Shown: in pieces, positions 8,969-16,790 of the stretch | Layout: the number at the start of each line of letters is the position of its first letter | Position numbering within the stretch: position 1 is the first letter of the stretch | Source of the DNA: a virus | IMG/VR virus record: IMGVR_UViG_3300013102_000022 | Location: 1-39,569 of that record | DNA: 39,569 nt | Strand: one strand, 5' to 3' | Position numbers and translations under genes: made by a program | The notes under the pieces: model-generated | Databases searched by the model: none | Told to the model about the DNA's origin: nothing | The model's input: the letters and a program-made list of their open reading frames with translations, nothing else

Positions 8969-11008
8969 TCATGATCTAGTTATATTTAATGTCCATGTTC
9001 TCAGCGATGTAGATACACTAACTGTTGTCACATTCACTACTCGAACGACAATCGTGTCTACTGCGCTTACATAGGATGACCAGATAAGCCCATTTTCCAT
9101 TGTTGTCCTTGGACTAGCGTTAACAGTATCATTTACCCTTACCCCTGTAACTGTTAACGATTGTTCGACTTGTCCATTTGCAGGAATAGTTCCAAAGTTA
9201 AAGTTGTTAAATGTTAACCCTACCCTTTTCAAAACGGATTCCCAGCTACTCCATGACCCATCTGCCATAGCGTATCGTTCATATTGAGTGCCACTGTTAA
9301 ATACATAATAAGTTTGTCTAGTATACCCTACTTCTCTTGTAACACTATTAGTGACTAAAAGACCTGCCACGTCATTAGGAAACCCAGTTGCTCCCGCTGC
9401 GGTAATTTTTGTAGAAATGATTTTGTTTGCAGGAAACACTGACCAAGAGGATGCCGCCGTGTATCCGTTGGTTGCACTTACGATGATAGTTGGATTCATT
9501 ATTGTCCACGATGACCAGTTATTATTAGCTACAACCCATCTTCTTCGATACACTTTGTCACTGTCATAGTGATTAAAGATTTGGAAAGCGTAGTCGGCTC
9601 CAGATAGATTATAAGTTTCTAATATTCCTGCGTTCTCGGGGAATCCTGCATTATCAGCTACAGTAAAAGGTGTTGCTGTTACCATATTTTTTTCGAATGA
9701 GGACAATAGACTACTAGCGTTTAAACCCGTGGATGCTCGCTTTCTGTAAGATAAATTAGTTTCTGTTTTCCCTGTGCTTCCAACAGAAAAATATTCCTCA
9801 GAACCATGATCTCCTATGTCCATTAGATTACCAACACGGTTTAAAGCATCCTCTACATTCATGATCGGCACAATTTTACTTTTAATATAATCTATCAGAT
9901 CACTAATGTGCTGTTGTTGAGTTGCGTCATGGTCAGGCGACCAAGTATGCATCATAAAAATAAGCCATGCATTATTAGCGATGGCTTCGTCAACTCTTCG
10001 CTTATAGTATTCTAGGGTATTGGTAGCGGGGTAGCCCGTAGTCGCAATGTCAAAAAATGAGCCTAACGCAACACGATTCAACGCATACGTTTTGTGTACC
10101 TCAGCGTTATGCCCAGGATTTGTACTAGTTCCAGATCGATAATATTTCCTTGCCGTATTCCTAACACGAATGTCATGAGCTCCATACGGATAAATGACAT
10201 GTTTAATAGGTATGCCAAATGTGCTTTCAAGACTCATTTTAGAATTTTTCAGTTCATTTTCGATTTGTTGGTCTGTTAGCCCCGATAACGTTGGATGTGT
10301 AACGGTATGTGAAGCCACTTCCCATCCTAATCCAAGCAACTCTTTGATCTGCGCAATAGACATGCGAACACCGTTTCCGTATGCACCATCGGCTATAATC
10401 CCCATTGTTAATGGAATGCCCTTTGCCTGGAATAAAGGTTTCATTTTTGTGTAATCTTCTAATCTTCCGTCATCTGATGTAAAAGTAATAATCGGTGATT
10501 TTGTACGAATACCAAGCCTGATGCCACCTTGTAAATTCACGTTCTCGCCTTGTTGAGTAGCGTTCAACGTGCTAGCAGTATCCGCCAACTGTGTCGTAAC
10601 CTTATCCAATCGTACGTTTAAATTTACCTCTCCGCCACGAGCATTTACAACCTCTGGATTATTAGAACCAGCCTCAGCAACCACTTTGTCAAATTGCTCT
10701 TGTACCGATTCCGCGACCTTTTTCGCAATGTCCGACTTGTCTAATGCATCTGTTGCTTTTTCATCCGATTGAAGGGATATGGCTAAAGAATTAGTAGAAT
10801 CTACTACAGATTTTTCTGCCAATGTTTCAGCATCTTCTAGTCTTCTATCAACTGTAATTATCGTTTCATCGATGCCGTTTAATCGTTCATGTTGGCCACT
10901 TAGAATTTGATCGATTTTTGCGCTATTATTTGCCGTTTGAATGATTGTTTCCTGCTTTGTGTCTGTTTGGTCCCATTTATATAAATTCGCAAATGGTGTA
11001 TTTTCCAT
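8969..11008 (-). CDS. Tail fibre with polysaccharide deacetylase (NodB) domain
   Basis: The product is 679 aa. The start ATG 11008 overlaps the preceding stop as TAATG. The N-terminus (MENTPFANLYKWD) is the kind of virion-attachment leader seen on many Gram-positive fibre proteins, followed by a coiled-coil stalk to about residue 150. Residues about 170-370 form a carbohydrate esterase 4 domain: motif 1 FTSDDG (176-181), motif 2 with metal ligands in HTVTHP (H234, H238), motif 3 YPYGAH (273-278), and a late MMHTW (H354). All expected catalytic positions appear present. Residues 400-600 carry W-rich repeats (NNWSSWTIMN, GSWSSWESVL) typical of carbohydrate-binding fibre ends, followed by a beta tail. 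It probably removes acetyl groups from a cell-wall or capsular glycan during adsorption. With the terminator behind it, the gene looks like a cassette inserted between two parts of the gp10-like gene. Confidence 0.85.
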   Translation of the reverse strand: MENTPFANLYKWDQTDTKQETIIQTANNSAKIDQILSGQHERLNGIDETIITVDRRLEDAETLAEKSVVDSTNSLAISLQSDEKATDALDKSDIAKKVAESVQEQFDKVVAEAGSNNPEVVNARGGEVNLNVRLDKVTTQLADTASTLNATQQGENVNLQGGIRLGIRTKSPIITFTSDDGRLEDYTKMKPLFQAKGIPLTMGIIADGAYGNGVRMSIAQIKELLGLGWEVASHTVTHPTLSGLTDQQIENELKNSKMSLESTFGIPIKHVIYPYGAHDIRVRNTARKYYRSGTSTNPGHNAEVHKTYALNRVALGSFFDIATTGYPATNTLEYYKRRVDEAIANNAWLIFMMHTWSPDHDATQQQHISDLIDYIKSKIVPIMNVEDALNRVGNLMDIGDHGSEEYFSVGSTGKTETNLSYRKRASTGLNASSLLSSFEKNMVTATPFTVADNAGFPENAGILETYNLSGADYAFQIFNHYDSDKVYRRRWVVANNNWSSWTIMNPTIIVSATNGYTAASSWSVFPANKIISTKITAAGATGFPNDVAGLLVTNSVTREVGYTRQTYYVFNSGTQYERYAMADGSWSSWESVLKRVGLTFNNFNFGTIPANGQVEQSLTVTGVRVNDTVNASPRTTMENGLIWSSYVSAVDTIVVRVVNVTTVSVSTSLRTWTLNITRS

Positions 11009-11382
11009 TAAACTTCACCTTCCCATGTATCGAGCAAGTTATCATCTTCCCATTTTTGCAAACGTGTATTGTTCGCTAAGCTTGGAGCACCTTCTGTTTT
11101 GTACAACTTATCCTTATGGGAAAACAGCATAGTTTCTGAACCATCTGGAGTGCGATGAAGAAACATACCGTTTATCTGACCCTCTCCTAACGATTTCAAA
11201 TAAACTCTTTCGTAACCCGTACGCTTGTTTAATGCCCCTCGTTCATCGATATTCATGTTTAACATGTCACTTGCTTGCGATTGGTCAATTTGCGTAGGAG
11301 TTACGCTAAGATTCATACCTTTAAACGGTTCAATACGTAATAAAGGAGGTTCGGCAGGTTGTCTTGTTTTAAATTGAATCAT
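11008..11382 (-). CDS. Tail protein, N-terminal portion of split gp10-like protein
   Basis: The product is 124 aa, starting ATG 11382 after GGAGGTAAAGG. It contains FKGMNLSVTPTQIDQSQASD and DERGALNKRTGYERVY, the signature N-terminus of a Gram-positive prophage tail protein that is normally about 600 aa. It breaks off after KLYKTEG, exactly where homologues continue into the GLxDxxxxFFxMNGKCYI body. That body is found 2.1 kb downstream at 7366..8883. The last 26 residues (ending LLDTWEGEV) do not belong to the family as I know it. The stop overlaps the deacetylase start. Both portions have their own good SDs and intact frames, so a functional two-chain protein is likely rather than a pseudogene. 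Confidence 0.75.
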   Translation of the reverse strand: MIQFKTRQPAEPPLLRIEPFKGMNLSVTPTQIDQSQASDMLNMNIDERGALNKRTGYERVYLKSLGEGQINGMFLHRTPDGSETMLFSHKDKLYKTEGAPSLANNTRLQKWEDDNLLDTWEGEV

Positions 11383-11394
11383 CCTTTACCTCCT

Positions 11395-11967
11395 TTACAT
11401 GGAATACGTTGAACGAATAAAGTTCGGATAGTCGTCATTACGTTTCGTGATAGATAGCAGCTTGGAATAATACATATTCAATAACCTGTCAGCCATAGAT
11501 GGATTTTCATCTGTTATAGCCATACCGCCTATGAAATAAGGGATCAAATGTTGGGAGTGCGCTTCTACTTCAAACTCATAAGTATCCTCAGTGCCAGATG
11601 TGATTTCCGTTGGATTTTTAAAGTAGAAGAATTCAAATTCCCCTGTTAATCCTTTTTTTATTAAGATTTTTCTGTTTTCAATTCGGTAATCGTAAAAGCG
11701 TTCATCATTCATGTTCATGAACCTATGCTCTTTGAAGTCAACGGGTAAATCATATTTAAAATAGCCTTCCTGGTTTATACCAATTTGATTGATAAGAAAA
11801 GCTGATTCAATACCTAATTTATCGCTGATTTCCATCTGAACATCGTTTGCAAATCGATTCATACGGTTTAAATAGTCGGCGTTTTCTCCATCTGGAATCG
11901 GTACACCGTCCACACTGTATTCGGCCATGAGTGAGAGAGCTTTGCGTTTAGCTTCTAATAAGTTCAT
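11395..11967 (-). CDS. Head-tail connector (P22 gp4-like tail accessory factor)
   Basis: The product is 190 aa, starting ATG 11967 with AGGAGGGATG upstream. A helical N-terminus (LLEAKRKALSLMAEYS, then NRMNRFANDVQMEISDK) and a small beta domain (YDYRIENRKILIKK) are followed by an acidic loop and a C-terminal helix (ADRLLNMYYSKLL). This is the layout of gp4/gp6-type connectors that dock under the portal after packaging. Its position fits: capsid, 88-aa protein, this gene, then the gp10-like gene, which is the P22 order. The identification rests on fold pattern and order and not on a diagnostic motif. Confidence 0.7.
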   Translation of the reverse strand: MNLLEAKRKALSLMAEYSVDGVPIPDGENADYLNRMNRFANDVQMEISDKLGIESAFLINQIGINQEGYFKYDLPVDFKEHRFMNMNDERFYDYRIENRKILIKKGLTGEFEFFYFKNPTEITSGTEDTYEFEVEAHSQHLIPYFIGGMAITDENPSMADRLLNMYYSKLLSITKRNDDYPNFIRSTYSM

Positions 11968-11982
11968 GAAGCATCCCTCCTA

Positions 11983-12249
11983 TTAAATTTCGTTGAAGCG
12001 TTCCATGTTGTATTCAGCTTGGATGGTTTTATTATTTGAATCTGTCCACACATCTGCAACCACTTGAGGAACTTCTAATTCTTTACCGACTGCTAATATA
12101 AATTCTTGGCCATTAATAATGACTGTACGATGTTTAGATGGATTACTACGATCAGGTTGAATAAATAGCTTAACTTTAGGCTGCGCTAAAATAGCATCTC
12201 GGTCATTTAATAATTCTTTTTCAACTTCTTTTTGTGTTTTTGTAGTCAT
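11983..12249 (-). CDS. Small head protein, unknown function
   Basis: The product is 88 aa, starting ATG 12249 with AGGAGG 10 nt upstream. A charged helical start (KTQKEVEKELLNDRDAIL) precedes a beta-rich part (KVKLFIQPDRSNP, HRTVIINGQEFILAVGK) and an acidic end. It is the first gene after the capsid-gene terminator and precedes the connector by 15 bases. Proteins of this shape after N4-gp56-type capsid genes may be decoration or head-completion proteins. I cannot decide which from sequence alone. Confidence 0.65.
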   Translation of the reverse strand: MTTKTQKEVEKELLNDRDAILAQPKVKLFIQPDRSNPSKHRTVIINGQEFILAVGKELEVPQVVADVWTDSNNKTIQAEYNMERFNEI

Positions 12250-12272
12250 GTGTTTTCCTCCTAAAATTCAAA

Positions 12273-12300
12273 TAAAAAAAGGAGAGCGAAAAGCCCTCCT
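12273..12300 (-). terminator. Rho-independent terminator / attenuator after capsid gene
   Basis: On the minus strand AGGAGGGC-TTTTC-GCTCTCCT (8-bp stem, one G-U pair) is followed by seven T. It ends the portal-scaffold-capsid segment and should lower expression of connector and tail genes relative to capsid protein. Confidence 0.85.
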
Positions 12301-12307
12301 TACTTAA

Positions 12308-13276
12308 TTACGAAATTGCAGATTCATAACGTAGGATACATTTTTCGTTCAAACGCACCGCCGTAAATGTTGATTTCCATGCGATTGTACTGTAAAGGTT
12401 CATCGGATTGGATGTATCATTACTATCTCCATTAGAGTTTTTCACGATAATATCAGGCTTAGATGAACCTCCAACATCAGGAATACCAAACGCTTCCTCA
12501 CCGATAACCAAAGTACCATACACATCAATACCTGCTGCCCCTGCCCCCGCAAATACTGGCGCAGTGTTCGCTTCTAAGAAGTAGATTCCATACATTTGAC
12601 CTGCAATACCTTGTTCACGATTCTTAACGTCTACATAAGTATTTTGATCTTTCCATTCAGCAAGTCCCATGATATTAGCAACCACTTCTGGATGAGTAAA
12701 CGCTAAATATCCTTTGCCGCCGTTAGGAAGTTTGATTTGTTTCACATTGTTTTTTACCATGATTGTACGAAGTTTGATGATGTCAGCAGCTGTAATTTTA
12801 TCTGTAGCCGCCACCGTTACTCGTGAAGCTTTGCCATTTGCGTATTTAACATTTGTTCCTGCTGCTACGATGTCACGAACCACTTGGTCCATGGATAAAC
12901 CTGCATGGTCTCCAAACATTTGAGATGTTTCGGTAATAATTGGATCTAAACCAGTAAGGTCAAGGAAATCAGAAACCTTCGTCCATGCCCCGTATTGTTT
13001 TACAGTAGCCGTTATTTTATTGATAGTTAAATCAATCGCATCAGGAGTCGTACCCTCCACAATGGTATTAGTTGAAAGTGTAGGTAATTCTAAACGTCTG
13101 AATGAAGTTGTAGCACCTGCACGTTTTGGAATGTTGTGTTTTTTACCGTACTTCATGAATACTTCTTGGTCGATTAATCGCTCAAGCATCGTGCGTTGGT
13201 AGAATTCCGCTTGTTCTGCTGATAAAGTATTGTAGCCTGCGCCACCTTGTGAATATGTTTGAATGTTAGTTGCCAT
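12308..13276 (-). CDS. Major capsid protein, N4-gp56 family
   Basis: The product is 322 aa, starting ATG 13276. The opening MATNIQTYSQGGAGYNTLSA and the following FYQRTMLERLIDQEVFMKYG, then KRAGATTSFRRLELP and EGTTPDAIDLTINKITATV, are characteristic of the N4-gp56 HK97-fold capsid family. The central KGYLAFTHPEVVANIMGL and the C-terminal VIGEEAFGIPDVGG, with STIAWKSTFTAVRLNE near the end, complete the pattern. About 415 copies would form a T=7 shell if it behaves like related phages. It follows the scaffold gene by 12 bases and is followed by a strong terminator, as usual for the most abundant virion protein. Confidence 0.9.
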   Translation of the reverse strand: MATNIQTYSQGGAGYNTLSAEQAEFYQRTMLERLIDQEVFMKYGKKHNIPKRAGATTSFRRLELPTLSTNTIVEGTTPDAIDLTINKITATVKQYGAWTKVSDFLDLTGLDPIITETSQMFGDHAGLSMDQVVRDIVAAGTNVKYANGKASRVTVAATDKITAADIIKLRTIMVKNNVKQIKLPNGGKGYLAFTHPEVVANIMGLAEWKDQNTYVDVKNREQGIAGQMYGIYFLEANTAPVFAGAGAAGIDVYGTLVIGEEAFGIPDVGGSSKPDIIVKNSNGDSNDTSNPMNLYSTIAWKSTFTAVRLNEKCILRYESAIS

Positions 13277-13288
13277 TTAATTTTCCCC

Positions 13289-14041
13289 CTAGAGTGTTTT
13301 ACGCTCTCCTCTTAACACTTGGTCCACCATAGCGTTGAAATCCTTTGCTGATAGATTAGAGACGTTTGTATTGTGATTCACATCGCCACCACCTAATGAA
13401 CCGGGTGAAGATTGAGCGTTACCTTGTAATTTTTGTATTGCTTCTTGTTCCTTTTGTTGTCCGATATTCTTATAAGTCGTTCGCAAATAAGCATCTAAGA
13501 TAGTTAACCCTCTCTGTTCCTTCAATTGCCATGCTTCCGCAGGGATTTGTTCAGGCTTTAAGTCGGGAAACTCTGCAAATAACTCATTCGCTTCATTTTG
13601 CATCTGTTGTGTTTCTTGTTGTTGCTGCTGCATCTGTCTAAACTGTTGAATCTCTGGTAATTCGCTTACTAATTCATGAAACTTTGCTGGATCAATACCT
13701 GCTTGTTCGTATTTAGCTTGTTCTTGGCTTCTTTCAAATTCGTCTAATGCTGAAAGTAGTTCGTCTTGATTTTGATAGCCAGATAATTGAATGACTCGAT
13801 CTAATTGGCGTTGGTAATCATCGGCACGTTGTTGTACCTTGTCGTAGTTCATGCCCTTTTGAATGTAATCAGGCGCCTGTTCATACGGAACATGAACTTC
13901 TTCTTTGTTATATTTCACAGTGAACACATTTTCCTGTGGTGAGGATTGTTGTTCCTGTTGTTCTACTGCTGATTCTTGTTGTAACGGTTGTTCAATTTCT
14001 TCTGGAGCACTTTGGTAGGTGCTTTCTTCAAACTCTGACAT
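13289..14041 (-). CDS. Capsid scaffolding protein
   Basis: The product is 250 aa, starting ATG 14041 after AGGAGGATTTAT. It is highly acidic and Gln-rich with no predicted globular core: an N-terminal Glu/Gln tract, a short conserved beta element (FTVKYNKEEVHVPYEQAPDY), a long coiled coil (QQRADDYQRQLDRVIQL onward, with a Gln-rich part near residue 135), and a C-terminal helix (LSAKDFNAMVDQVLRG) that probably binds the coat. Its place directly before the capsid gene and its composition are standard for scaffolds lost before or during DNA packaging. Confidence 0.85.
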   Translation of the reverse strand: MSEFEESTYQSAPEEIEQPLQQESAVEQQEQQSSPQENVFTVKYNKEEVHVPYEQAPDYIQKGMNYDKVQQRADDYQRQLDRVIQLSGYQNQDELLSALDEFERSQEQAKYEQAGIDPAKFHELVSELPEIQQFRQMQQQQQETQQMQNEANELFAEFPDLKPEQIPAEAWQLKEQRGLTILDAYLRTTYKNIGQQKEQEAIQKLQGNAQSSPGSLGGGDVNHNTNVSNLSAKDFNAMVDQVLRGERKTL

Positions 14042-14068
14042 ATAAATCCTCCTTCGCTATGGTAGGCG

Positions 14069-14162
14069 AAATATTTAAGCCTTTTAACGACTTGCTTAGG
14101 TCAAGTGTTCATTAAGTTGTAAAAGTACAAATATAAGACAGTTTAATGTCGTGCTTAGGACA
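14069..14162 (-). other. Two imperfect tandem copies of a structured leader element
   Basis: In the 147-base gap between the 54-aa gene and the scaffold start, two ~34-base segments (14069-14103 and 14129-14162) match at about 70 percent. Each carries CTTAGG on the plus strand and, on the transcribed strand, CCTAAGC followed by a short hairpin with a TTAAA-type loop. The two copies are 60 bases apart. They could be RNA elements controlling scaffold and capsid expression, or duplicated protein-binding sites. No known RNA family is claimed. Confidence 0.4.
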
Positions 14163-14190
14163 TAATAAAAACACCTACAATGAGGTGTTA
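14161..14190 (-). terminator. Probable terminator overlapping end of 54-aa gene
   Basis: On the minus strand AACACCT-CATTGT-AGGTGTT is followed by TTTATTATG. The 7-bp stem includes the stop codon of the small gene. It would partially separate the portal segment from scaffold and capsid. Confidence 0.7.
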
Positions 14191-14352
14191 GTCTTTCTTA
14201 CTCTCTAATTCGTTTACCTCATCTGTTAATTCATTCACTTTATCAATTAGATGATTACAAATTGTGGACAAAGCTTTAATGTCATGTCTTGAATCATGAA
14301 ATAAGCCACCGTTATTTGAAGTTCTAATTTTTGCTGTAATTCGTTTAATCAT
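14188..14352 (-). CDS. Small helical protein between portal and scaffold
   Basis: The product is 54 aa. It starts at ATG 14352, with GGAGTGATTCG directly upstream. The basic N-terminus (MIKRITAKIRTSNNGG) is followed by a long helix (KALSTICNHLIDKVNELTDE) that looks like a short coiled coil. It lies 28 bases after the portal gene and ends in a hairpin terminator. It may be a small head assembly factor or RNA-binding protein. Function is unknown. The strong SD and fit in the operon make it credible as a gene. Confidence 0.7.
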   Translation of the reverse strand: MIKRITAKIRTSNNGGLFHDSRHDIKALSTICNHLIDKVNELTDEVNELESKKD

Positions 14353-14380
14353 CGAATCACTCCTTCGCTCTATGCGGTTC

Positions 14381-16210
14381 TTATTGAGGTGTCAAAACTT
14401 GGTCCATAATAGCCTGTTGTTCCTGTGGCGGTAACTTCTTAAATGCTTGTTGTTCATGTTGTGGCATCTGTGCAAGTATCTGGTCAAATGGATGTGGTTT
14501 ATTTGCTTCAGCTTCTGCTTGTGCCTGTGCTTCTTGTTCCTGTTGCATCATCATTTGTTGCTGTTGTTCACCCATTGCTTGTTGTTCCTGTTGTTGTTGC
14601 ATCATAGCCTGTTGTTCGGCTTGTTGTTGAGCCATCATTTGTTGTTGCTGCATCTGTTCTTGTACTTCTTTGAGTAACCTATCCTTAAATGGAATCACGT
14701 TACGAGGTACGTATTTCAGATACTGTTCAAGTGAAATATTTTGACTATCAAACAATTTATCCAAACTCGACATCATAAGTGTTTCTGAATAAGAAGAAGA
14801 TGGTCCAATATCAATTTTGAGATTCATTTCCACATCTGCATGTTGAGAACCGTTAAAAGTTCTTATTTCTGGTTCTTCATCATCGTTTTTCAATGTAACC
14901 ATGCGCTCTGTGTTGTAATAAACCTTCCAAAACTCAGCCCATATTAAGCCGATGTTTTCCATTGACTGATAGAATCTACGCTTAATCGATTCAATCGGAA
15001 TACCTGCAGCCTTTTGAAGCATCATGATTGCTGAAGCGTTTAGATCGGATGAAATTTGTTCACCCATAGCTGATTCATTCGCACCGGATACTTCTTTTGT
15101 GTATGTCATGATGCTATCAACTAAAGCCTGCGCGTGACCTGATATGTTACCAGGTTGCATGTATTGCGCACCCCATTGTCCAGGAGGGCTACCATCTACT
15201 AAAATTTCGCCTGGCGTGTTAGAAGGATTCTGTCGAATGAATTCTTTCTTCAATAACATTCTCGGCCATCCTGTATTCTGCACACTAAGAATCTGCATAG
15301 CAATTAAAAAGTTGATTGATTTCTGATTAGGTATCAATCCCTCTGTATCACCAATGCCGAATATGGATTTCTTACGACGTTTCCACTGCATAACTTCAAT
15401 CGGATAGAGTTTCATGTTTGTGTTGGTTTCTTGTTTAATGACCACATTGCCAGCCACTTTAGTGAAATGGATTTTTCCATTCTTCTTATAGTATTTGGTG
15501 AGTACAGTTATCTTCTTACTACCTGTGATTTCATCCTTCGCCATGTCATACGCTTGATCTTCTGTATCTGAATCAGGTTTAATGAGGGCAATTAATTCTT
15601 TACTTAATTTATCCTCTTCAGCTTCACGTCTCACATTCTCCACTTCATCACGATGCGTAATAATGATATAAGGTTGTTTCTGTACCAATCGTTGTTGCGG
15701 ATTGCCGGGGAAGAAGTTGACTGCATCTATTACTTCACCGCATAACTCACCGATGTATTTCAGCTTGTTACCACCTGTTTTTGAGTTATCCCAATAATAA
15801 TGCCAAATTCCTGTGCCGATATTCGAGCTACTGTCCAATGATTCCTCATTCAATTCATTCTGTTTAAGTCGTTCCCATGTCGCATCAGCAAAACGAGTGA
15901 AGGTATCAGCTGCTTGAAACTCTGGTTCATCCTCTTCTGATTCAGTAGCCGTGAAAACCATTTTAATGTTCTCATTCATGACAGATGAAACTTTATGACT
16001 CTGTATCTGTTCAATTACATTAAATACAGGTCGAGGGAGGTCTTTGGTTCGGTTGGTTGTTCTTGGCCATTGATCTCCTCCACGCATACGCTCGTAGAGT
16101 GCCCAGTTATCTAAGTAGCCTTGTTGTTTCTTATAACTTAAACCGTCTTTATATTGTTGTTGGACAGTACTTGCAGCTTCTAATATACTGTCTGTTTTTT
16201 TATCAGTCAT
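14381..16210 (-). CDS. Portal protein (P22-like)
   Basis: The product is 609 aa, starting ATG 16210 after AGGTGAGTAA. The N-terminal region (YERMRGGDQWP, then LPRPVFNVIEQIQSHKVSSV) is the P22-type portal signature, where the dodecameric ring enters the head vertex. The central part includes FGIGDTEGLIPNQKSINFLI and a helical SGANESAMGEQISSDLNASA, which also match that family. The last 90 residues, from about 525, are an extreme Gln/Met tract (QMQQQQMMAQQQAEQQAM), followed by an amphipathic C-terminal helix. A long barrel or coiled C-terminus is known in P22 portal. Here it is replaced by this Gln-rich tail. The portal drives DNA packaging with TerL and is the docking site for connectors. Confidence 0.85.
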   Translation of the reverse strand: MTDKKTDSILEAASTVQQQYKDGLSYKKQQGYLDNWALYERMRGGDQWPRTTNRTKDLPRPVFNVIEQIQSHKVSSVMNENIKMVFTATESEEDEPEFQAADTFTRFADATWERLKQNELNEESLDSSSNIGTGIWHYYWDNSKTGGNKLKYIGELCGEVIDAVNFFPGNPQQRLVQKQPYIIITHRDEVENVRREAEEDKLSKELIALIKPDSDTEDQAYDMAKDEITGSKKITVLTKYYKKNGKIHFTKVAGNVVIKQETNTNMKLYPIEVMQWKRRKKSIFGIGDTEGLIPNQKSINFLIAMQILSVQNTGWPRMLLKKEFIRQNPSNTPGEILVDGSPPGQWGAQYMQPGNISGHAQALVDSIMTYTKEVSGANESAMGEQISSDLNASAIMMLQKAAGIPIESIKRRFYQSMENIGLIWAEFWKVYYNTERMVTLKNDDEEPEIRTFNGSQHADVEMNLKIDIGPSSSYSETLMMSSLDKLFDSQNISLEQYLKYVPRNVIPFKDRLLKEVQEQMQQQQMMAQQQAEQQAMMQQQQEQQAMGEQQQQMMMQQEQEAQAQAEAEANKPHPFDQILAQMPQHEQQAFKKLPPQEQQAIMDQVLTPQ

Positions 16211-16224
16211 TTACTCACCTACTT

Positions 16225-16359
16225 TCAGTAACCAATACTTATTGCTACTATCCCTAGGAACAATTCGAAGGTTCTTTCTTCTTTATGATTTGAAAAGCCA
16301 AACATGCAACTAGTTCCTTCTTCGCTCCACAGTAGATACCATTCAACTTGACTAATCAT
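16225..16359 (-). CDS. Tiny protein coupled to upstream membrane protein
   Basis: The product is 44 aa. Its ATG (16359) overlaps the TGA of the preceding 77-aa gene as ATGA, with AGAGGAA upstream. The sequence starts MISQVEWYLLWSEEG and ends in a hydrophobic run (FELFLGIVAISIGY), which could be a C-terminal membrane anchor or simply a buried helix. It is the last of three small genes between TerL and portal. Function unknown. Confidence 0.6.
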   Translation of the reverse strand: MISQVEWYLLWSEEGTSCMFGFSNHKEERTFELFLGIVAISIGY

Positions 16360-16589
16360 CGTTCCTCTACTCCGTTCACCCACTCATGAAACGTGCTAAC
16401 CGTTTCCTTTTCTTGTCTAGCTTCTAAAATAGGAGTAATTGGATTAGAAATAGGTGCATCCATCGTTGGTATTTGTTCTTTCTTGGTTTCAATTTGCCAT
16501 CGCAAGCCTAAGTGAACAGCTTTAAACGTCAAAAAACCTGTTATCGCTATGGATACAGGAATCATTAAAGCTAATATAATTATTACCAT
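16356..16589 (-). CDS. Small single-pass membrane protein
   Basis: The product is 77 aa, starting ATG 16589 after GGAGATTACATGCA. The first 25 residues (VIIILALMIPVSIAITGFL) form one transmembrane helix, and the rest is a charged, Pro-rich cytoplasmic or external tail (PISNPITPILEARQEK). It sits between terminase and portal with another membrane protein. Such pairs are found in some Gram-positive phages without a defined role. Holin or spanin activity is not supported by position. Confidence 0.65.
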   Translation of the reverse strand: MVIIILALMIPVSIAITGFLTFKAVHLGLRWQIETKKEQIPTMDAPISNPITPILEARQEKETVSTFHEWVNGVEER

Positions 16590-16607
16590 TGCATGTAATC
16601 TCCTTCG

Positions 16608-16790
16608 TCATCTGTCTAATGATTCCCAAAGTTCATCAATACGATTATTCGCTTCAATTATGTCTTGGGTTGTGTTTACAATAAATATCAGTAGGAATAT
16701 TATCCACAAAGCTAATAACACTTTGCCGATTTTCGTTGTAATAAAAAGAAGCAAAAACAATGATATAAACGGAAAACTAACTGCTACCAT
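16608..16790 (-). CDS. Small membrane protein overlapping terL
   Basis: The product is 60 aa from the ATG at 16790, which overlaps the TGA of terL as TGATG. GGAGGAGG lies 9 nt upstream inside terL, so it is translationally coupled. Two hydrophobic stretches (SFPFISLFLLLFI, then LLALWIIFLLIFIV) predict two membrane helices with a short C-terminal acidic tail. The role is unknown. It could localise packaging or alter the host membrane. Confidence 0.65.
   Translation of the reverse strand: MVAVSFPFISLFLLLFITTKIGKVLLALWIIFLLIFIVNTTQDIIEANNRIDELWESLDR

Noticed and set aside
7366-11382. Intein or intron explanation for the split tail gene
   Set aside because: The intervening gene has its own start, SD, terminator and a full fibre architecture. 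No splicing motifs (Cys/Ser first residue, His-Asn end) or group I/II features are seen, and the first portion ends in its own stop.
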